A stretch of DNA of 10,085 nucleotides from a bacterium (GTDB lineage: Bacteria > SZUA-182), in NCBI GenBank assembly GCA_003230635.1, contig QIFF01000111.1, positions 1-10,085 of the forward strand, written 5' to 3'. The position numbers and the translations under genes are program-made. Of this stretch, positions 6,610 through 10,085 are shown piece by piece. The notes beneath the pieces are model-generated. The model was not told the DNA's origin. It was given only the letters and a program-made list of their open reading frames with translations, and searched no databases. Within the stretch, counting starts at the first letter, position 1, and the number at the start of each line of letters is the position of its first letter.

Positions 6610-7758
6610 TCAAAGAGTTGGCAAAATGTCCCATAGCTTGTTGTTTAGCATACAGCACTTCTTACACTTAGGGAAAAGTCGCAGGCTTTTTAGCTGCCGG
6701 CGGAAGCGGCGGTAAGCCTGGCTGTTCCACAAGCTGGAGAAGGGCTGCCGCCGCACGTTCCCAATACAATAGTCAATGGAGCAAGGATAAACCTCACCAT
6801 AAGGATTAATGCGGCCGGCATACCAGGGGAAAAAACACTTGGAGCAATAAGCGTATGAATCATCAGTAAAATACCTGCTTATTTGTTCCCCTCGTAAAGG
6901 AGGGAGAAAATTAACCCTCAGCTTGTACTTGCCTGCCTGCTCACAGGAAAGGGCAATTTGCCGCTTGACTATTTCCGGGTCAATCGCCTTCAAGTCATCC
7001 GGCAGGACTTGATTTTCCTGCTTGACTCCCTGCAAATCAATCAGTCTGCCGGTCTCGCTTACCGCCTTTTGAGTAGTAAAAAATAGATAGGCAAAATTCA
7101 CCGCAGGCACCTGCAAGCGATCGGCGATTTCCAGCAACTCACTAAAGCAATCCTGGTTTAGGGCCGAAATCGTGCAGTTAAAGGCCAGGGAAGGCAACTG
7201 GCTGCCTTCAGAGGCTTTGAGCTTCCGAACCAGTTCAACCGCCCGGCAGAGCTTGGCAAAACAACCCTCTCTCCCCCTGACCAGGTCATGCACCTTCTGG
7301 GGGCCGTCCAGGGAAAAGGTAAGCGCATCCACCTTCGCCTGCACAAGACGGCGGGCAATTCTCTCATTCAACACCCCGCCGTTAGTCAAAATATTGCAGG
7401 CCATTCCCCTTTCTTTAATATACTGAGCAATCCAGGCTGCCTGTGGGTGCAAAAGGGGCTCTCCCCCGGTCAAGGTTATTACCTTTACTCCCATGGAAGC
7501 CAAATCATCCACCACCGCCTTCGCCTCCTCCAGGCTCAGCTCAGCTTCGGCAGAGGAGGCGCGCCGCTTACCGCTCTGGGACTTAAACAACTCTTGCGGG
7601 CAAATCCGACAAGACAGATTGCAGCGAAAGGTCAACTCCCAATCCACGTTCAGGGGAGAGAAAGCACGCCCATTCAAACAAGCATAGGCCAGCCAATAGT
7701 AGGGACTGGTCATGGCGGTGCGCAAATCACTTTTCCAGTTGCCATTAGGCCAAGACAT
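6610..7758 (-). CDS. Radical SAM protein with SPASM-type C-terminal cysteines
   Basis: Numbered from the ATG at 7756-7758 (382 residues), the radical SAM cluster motif CNLSCRIC is at 46-53, a CX3CX2C holding a [4Fe-4S] cluster that cleaves SAM. TGGEP at 97-101 binds the SAM amino group, and FSLDGP (138-143) is a later barrel strand. The C-terminal part has paired cysteines YCSKC (314-318), a GRINPYGEVYPC segment (325-336), DYCIGN (339-344) and KCKKCC (364-369), the layout of SPASM/Twitch domains that hold auxiliary Fe-S clusters. A TTG at 7777-7779 would add seven residues but has no ribosome site. AGAGGG (7770-7775) precedes the ATG by 11 bases, so that start is preferred. It is first in the minus-strand cluster, behind its own promoter and a hairpin-rich leader. 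The substrate is unknown; modification of a peptide, or of a sugar or lipid of the pathway, are both possible. Confidence 0.88.
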   Translation of the reverse strand: MSWPNGNWKSDLRTAMTSPYYWLAYACLNGRAFSPLNVDWELTFRCNLSCRICPQELFKSQSGKRRASSAEAELSLEEAKAVVDDLASMGVKVITLTGGEPLLHPQAAWIAQYIKERGMACNILTNGGVLNERIARRLVQAKVDALTFSLDGPQKVHDLVRGREGCFAKLCRAVELVRKLKASEGSQLPSLAFNCTISALNQDCFSELLEIADRLQVPAVNFAYLFFTTQKAVSETGRLIDLQGVKQENQVLPDDLKAIDPEIVKRQIALSCEQAGKYKLRVNFLPPLRGEQISRYFTDDSYAYCSKCFFPWYAGRINPYGEVYPCSIDYCIGNVRRQPFSSLWNSQAYRRFRRQLKSLRLFPKCKKCCMLNNKLWDILPTL

Positions 7759-7792
7759 GCTTTTAATATCCCTCTTCAATTGACGGTTGCTT

Positions 7793-7883
7793 CCTCTCCC
7801 CTCCGGGGAGAGGATTGAGGTGAGGGGGGACTTGTCCTAGAAAGGGACCCCTCACCCTACCCCTCTCCCCAAAGGGGAGAGGG
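7793..7883. repeat. Inverted pair of GGGGAGAGG hairpin repeats
   Basis: Two hairpins, CCTCTCCCC-TCC-GGGGAGAGG (7793-7813) and CCCTCTCCCC-AAA-GGGGAGAGGG (7861-7883), flank a 9-bp inverted repeat GGTGAGGGG (7819-7827) with CCCCTCACC (7848-7856). The unit of hairpin plus GGTGAGGGG is the one seen at 827-862, so the window has three copies, two here facing each other. On the minus strand the block forms most of the predicted leader RNA of the radical SAM gene, as three consecutive stems. It is not followed by a T-run, so it is not a simple terminator. Units like this occur dispersed in many bacterial genomes. Confidence 0.75.
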
Positions 7884-7905
7884 AACTTTCTTTTCCCAAT
7901 CCTCA

Positions 7906-7934
7906 ATCATATAAAACAGACCCTTAAAAGTCAA
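7906..7934 (-). promoter_or_regulatory. Sigma70-type promoter of the radical SAM/glycan cluster
   Basis: On the minus strand TTGACT (7929-7934) is followed after 17 bases by TATGAT (7906-7911), a near-consensus pair with optimal spacing. Transcription would begin near 7899, giving a leader of about 140 bases that contains the GGGGAGAGG hairpins before the ATG at 7758. Confidence 0.72.
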
Positions 7935-7950
7935 ACTTTTACTTGACTTT
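7927..7950. promoter_or_regulatory. Inverted repeat shared by two divergent -35 boxes (candidate operator)
   Basis: AAAGTCAA (7927-7934) and TTGACTTT (7943-7950) form a perfect 8-bp inverted repeat around an 8-base centre. Each arm contains the -35 hexamer of one of the two divergent promoters. A dimeric regulator bound here would affect both directions, but symmetry of the two promoters alone could also produce the repeat. Confidence 0.5.
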
Positions 7951-7971
7951 GCATTAGGGGATTGCTATTTT
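7943..7971 (+). promoter_or_regulatory. Sigma70-type extended -10 promoter of the plus-strand gene
   Basis: TTGACT (7943-7948) is followed after 17 bases by TATTTT (7966-7971), preceded by TGC, which makes an extended -10 element (TGnTATTTT). Transcription would start near 7978, giving a 5' leader of about 54 bases. That leader contains a TAGAAAC/GTTTCTA inverted repeat (7991-7997, 8012-8018), overlapped by the competing small hairpin GCTAG-TTT-CTAGC (8008-8020). Confidence 0.68.
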
Positions 7972-8031
7972 GAAATCGTCGGCAAACCCTTAGAAACCCT
8001 CTATAAAGCTAGTTTCTAGCAATCGTCAATT

Positions 8032-10085
8032 ATGGAGCCAATCCCAAACTACAACCTCCCGCAATGGGTTAAAACTCACACCCTACGACTGATAATCACC
8101 GGCCTGATTTGTGCCGGGCTGCTGCTTTTCTTTAGCTGGCTGGAAAGCACAGTAACTTACAACCACTGGCAGCTCACCTTCTACTCCCCTGCCCTAAACA
8201 GCTTAGGAGAAATTGCTTATCGCGGGGACAAGCTTTACCTAGCCGCACCGGAGCAGGGGAAATCCTGGGTAATCTCCAAGGGGCGGCTATCCACCTTTCG
8301 CCGCAAACACTGGCTGGCGATTCGGGTCAGCTTTCTCAACCTGCTGGGTTTTGCCTGTATTATCCTGGCAATCATAGCCTTCAAAAAACGTGCCCTTTTG
8401 TGGAACAAGCTAAAGCAACTGACCGACTACCTGGTCAACCAGTGCTCCTGGCGGGCTCTGGGCGCTACGGGGATATCAGCCCTCTTTATCTTGAGCATCT
8501 TCCCTACAGGGAATTTCGCCCGCTGGTGGCACCCCTACAAATTCCTGGGCGCCCCCTCAAAGGACTTCCTGGCGCGGCTGACCTACGACCTGATGACGGA
8601 GGGCATCATCTATAGCAAACAACGCCTTTTCTACGCCTCCTTATTCACCATTCCCCCCCTGATTCTCAAGTTGACGGTCATAGTCTGCTTTACCCTGCTG
8701 CTGTTCACCTACTGCCCCCTGCCCAAATCCCTGAAACAAACCAACTTCAAGAACCTCGCCAAACCCCTTTGCCGCCCGTTGACCCTGCTGATTCTGGCCG
8801 GCTTGATCTTGATTACCGCTGCCTTGCCGGCCTACAATCATTTATCACCCTCTAACGAGAGCATTGCCCAGCTCTTCCAGGCCAAAATCTTTCAACAGGG
8901 CAACCTGGCCTACCCCATTCAGCACAGCAAGGAATTCTTTCACTTCCCCTTTATTTCCAACGACAATGCCTGGCATTCCCAATTTGCTCCCGGCTACCCC
9001 TTCTTACTTTTCCTGGGGCTGCTGGCCAGAGTTCCCTGGCTGCTCAACCCCCTGCTGGCTGCGCTTACCGTGGTGCTGGTCTATAAACTGGCCTCGGCCC
9101 TCTATGACCGACCCACGGCGATTTTGAGCTGCATCCTGTTAGCGGCGTCCCCCCTTTACCTGCAAACAGCCGCCGCCGGGCTGCCGCATACCGCCACTGC
9201 CTTTTTCCTCTGCCTGGGACTATTTTTCTACCAGGATTTATTCAAGCAGCCGCGCGCAAGCCGCGCCCTGCTGGCCGGTTCGGCCTGGGGCATGAGCTGC
9301 CTGATCAGCCCCCAAACCACCCTGGCCCTGACCCTCCCCTGGCTGATTTACCTGGCTGTAGGAGCGCCTTCCAGGCGCGAAATGTCCGGTTTTCGCGGCA
9401 AGATGCCGCTCCTACAACTGCTCTGGCTTTTACTCCCCTTCAGCCTGGCGCTGGCTGCCCTCGCCGCCTACAACCACCAACTGACAGGGCGCTTTTTCCT
9501 CTTCGGCTATAACTCACTCCTCCTGGCCCGGCTTACCCAGGTAACTCAACCCCTTAAAGCGGGCCTGGTTCACACCGGCTATCGCCTGGAACAAATAAAC
9601 TATCAGCTTCTAGGCCCCTGGCTGCCAGCTTTTGTCTTCATCTGCACCCTCCCCCTCTGGCGCAAGCGGCAGCGCTGGGACCGGCTGCTGCTGGGCAGCC
9701 TATTTACCCTGCTGGCTACTTATGCTATATTCTTTACCGACCAAGCCAATTTCTCCAATTTCCTATTGGGCATACTGCCCCTTCTAATTGTCTTGAGTGC
9801 CCGCGGGATGCTCTTATTTCCGGATCTCATGAGCAATTGGGGCTTTAGCCGGGAGAAAACAACCTGCCTTTTGCTGCTGATTCTCCTCCTCAACCTGGGG
9901 CTGAATTTAGGGGCAAATTTTAGGCAGCCGGCAGCCGAGCCAAGCCTTAATCAACTGGTCAGGCAAAGCGGCATTAAAAGGGCGCTGATTTTTCTTGACC
10001 CGGCCCACTACCCCCAGGGCTTTGTGCATAACTCCCCTGCCCTGGACAACGACATTATTTACGCCCGCAACCTGGGCCAATACAA
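8032..10085 (+). CDS. GT39/PMT-like membrane glycosyltransferase, partial (C-terminus beyond window)
   Basis: The frame is open from ATG 8032 to the right edge, 684 complete residues. A TAG at 8017-8019 closes it upstream, so this is the only ATG start, though it lacks a clear Shine-Dalgarno. Residues 1-270 carry about five hydrophobic segments (near 19-38, 103-120, 144-160, 204-229, 248-266) and one larger loop (about 40-100). The GT39-like core then begins: SNESIAQLFQA (274-284), QQGNL (288-292), FFHFPF (302-307), and NAWHSQFAPGYPFLL (312-326). That last block matches the YPPG-P-LLL block of PMT-type enzymes. NPLLAALTVVLVYKL (340-354) follows, with further membrane segments after it. It should use a polyprenyl-phosphate sugar outside the membrane. 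Two oddities are seen. The usual Asp-Glu of the first catalytic loop appears as N275-E276. Residues 443-462 are encoded by a palindromic REPIN-like element. Confidence 0.82.
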   Translation, partial: MEPIPNYNLPQWVKTHTLRLIITGLICAGLLLFFSWLESTVTYNHWQLTFYSPALNSLGEIAYRGDKLYLAAPEQGKSWVISKGRLSTFRRKHWLAIRVSFLNLLGFACIILAIIAFKKRALLWNKLKQLTDYLVNQCSWRALGATGISALFILSIFPTGNFARWWHPYKFLGAPSKDFLARLTYDLMTEGIIYSKQRLFYASLFTIPPLILKLTVIVCFTLLLFTYCPLPKSLKQTNFKNLAKPLCRPLTLLILAGLILITAALPAYNHLSPSNESIAQLFQAKIFQQGNLAYPIQHSKEFFHFPFISNDNAWHSQFAPGYPFLLFLGLLARVPWLLNPLLAALTVVLVYKLASALYDRPTAILSCILLAASPLYLQTAAAGLPHTATAFFLCLGLFFYQDLFKQPRASRALLAGSAWGMSCLISPQTTLALTLPWLIYLAVGAPSRREMSGFRGKMPLLQLLWLLLPFSLALAALAAYNHQLTGRFFLFGYNSLLLARLTQVTQPLKAGLVHTGYRLEQINYQLLGPWLPAFVFICTLPLWRKRQRWDRLLLGSLFTLLATYAIFFTDQANFSNFLLGILPLLIVLSARGMLLFPDLMSNWGFSREKTTCLLLLILLLNLGLNLGANFRQPAAEPSLNQLVRQSGIKRALIFLDPAHYPQGFVHNSPALDNDIIYARNLGQY
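9357..9416. repeat. In-frame REPIN-like palindrome inside the plus-strand membrane protein gene
   Basis: This 60-bp element lies inside the coding sequence. It begins TGTAGGAGCG (9357-9366) and ends CGCTCCTACA (9407-9416), a perfect 10-bp outer inverted repeat. Read from each end, GTAG and two bases (GA) lead to a hairpin: GCGCCT-TCC-AGGCGC (9364-9378) on the left and, on the other strand, GCGGCA-TCT-TGCCGC on the right (9395-9409). CGCGAAA (9376-9382) and TTTCGCG (9391-9397) can pair as an inner stem. The architecture equals that of 801-891. The length is a multiple of three, and the frame passes through as a basic peptide, VGAPSRREMSGFRGKMPLLQ, between two hydrophobic segments. Confidence 0.8.

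Noticed and set aside
7759..7779. TTG start of the radical SAM gene at 7779
   Set aside because: No ribosome site lies upstream of it, while the in-frame ATG at 7758 has AGAGGG 11 bases before it.
8400..9127. Short frames on both strands within the plus-strand membrane protein
   Set aside because: The long open frame has consistent hydrophobic segments and family motifs throughout; the short frames (8400-8615, 8641-8841, 8864-9127) are out-of-frame shadows.

Overview
This is a bacterial window of mid GC content (about half by eye). It carries part of a surface polysaccharide or glycan locus. Six genes lie on the minus strand and one large gene runs divergently on the plus strand. Start signals are of the ordinary AGGAG/GAAGGG type. 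Phylum cannot be fixed from this window; an anaerobic Clostridia-like host would fit the gene style, but that is only an impression.

Reading in the direction of minus-strand transcription, from right to left, the genes are: a radical SAM/SPASM protein (6610-7758); an O-antigen ligase/polymerase-like membrane protein (4663-6324); a GT-B glycosyltransferase of the GT4 type (3321-4463, GTG start); a GT39/PMT_2-like membrane glycosyltransferase (1667-3337, start overlapping the previous gene); a class I SAM methyltransferase (908-1663, 3 bp after the previous stop); and a second GT-B-like glycosyltransferase cut by the left edge (1-791). The plus strand carries a second GT39/PMT-like membrane protein (8032 to beyond the right edge). 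Together they suggest assembly of a lipid-linked glycan by cytoplasmic glycosyltransferases, use of polyprenyl-phosphate sugars by the membrane glycosyltransferases outside the membrane, and ligation or polymerisation by the ligase. The methyltransferase and radical SAM enzyme would be modifiers. The pathway is inferred from gene families, not proven.

The 7759-8031 intergenic region holds two good back-to-back sigma70 promoters. Their -35 boxes are the two arms of a perfect 8-bp inverted repeat, so the two transcription units probably share a control site.

The most unusual content is the palindromic DNA. Each of the four sizeable spacers on the minus-strand side contains a small non-coding palindromic element, and one such element sits inside a gene. 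Two (801-891 and 9357-9416) have the architecture of paired, inverted REP sequences: GTAG, two bases, hairpin, spacer, hairpin, two bases, CTAC. The second is exactly 60 bp and lies in frame inside the plus-strand membrane protein. A third (4505-4663) looks like a MITE with a TAAA target duplication that landed in the stop codon of the ligase gene and changed TAA to TAG. A fourth (6361-6594) is a composite element with AACCACAGAG ends. A fifth (7793-7883) contributes strong hairpins to the leader of the radical SAM transcript. No transposase is encoded in the window.
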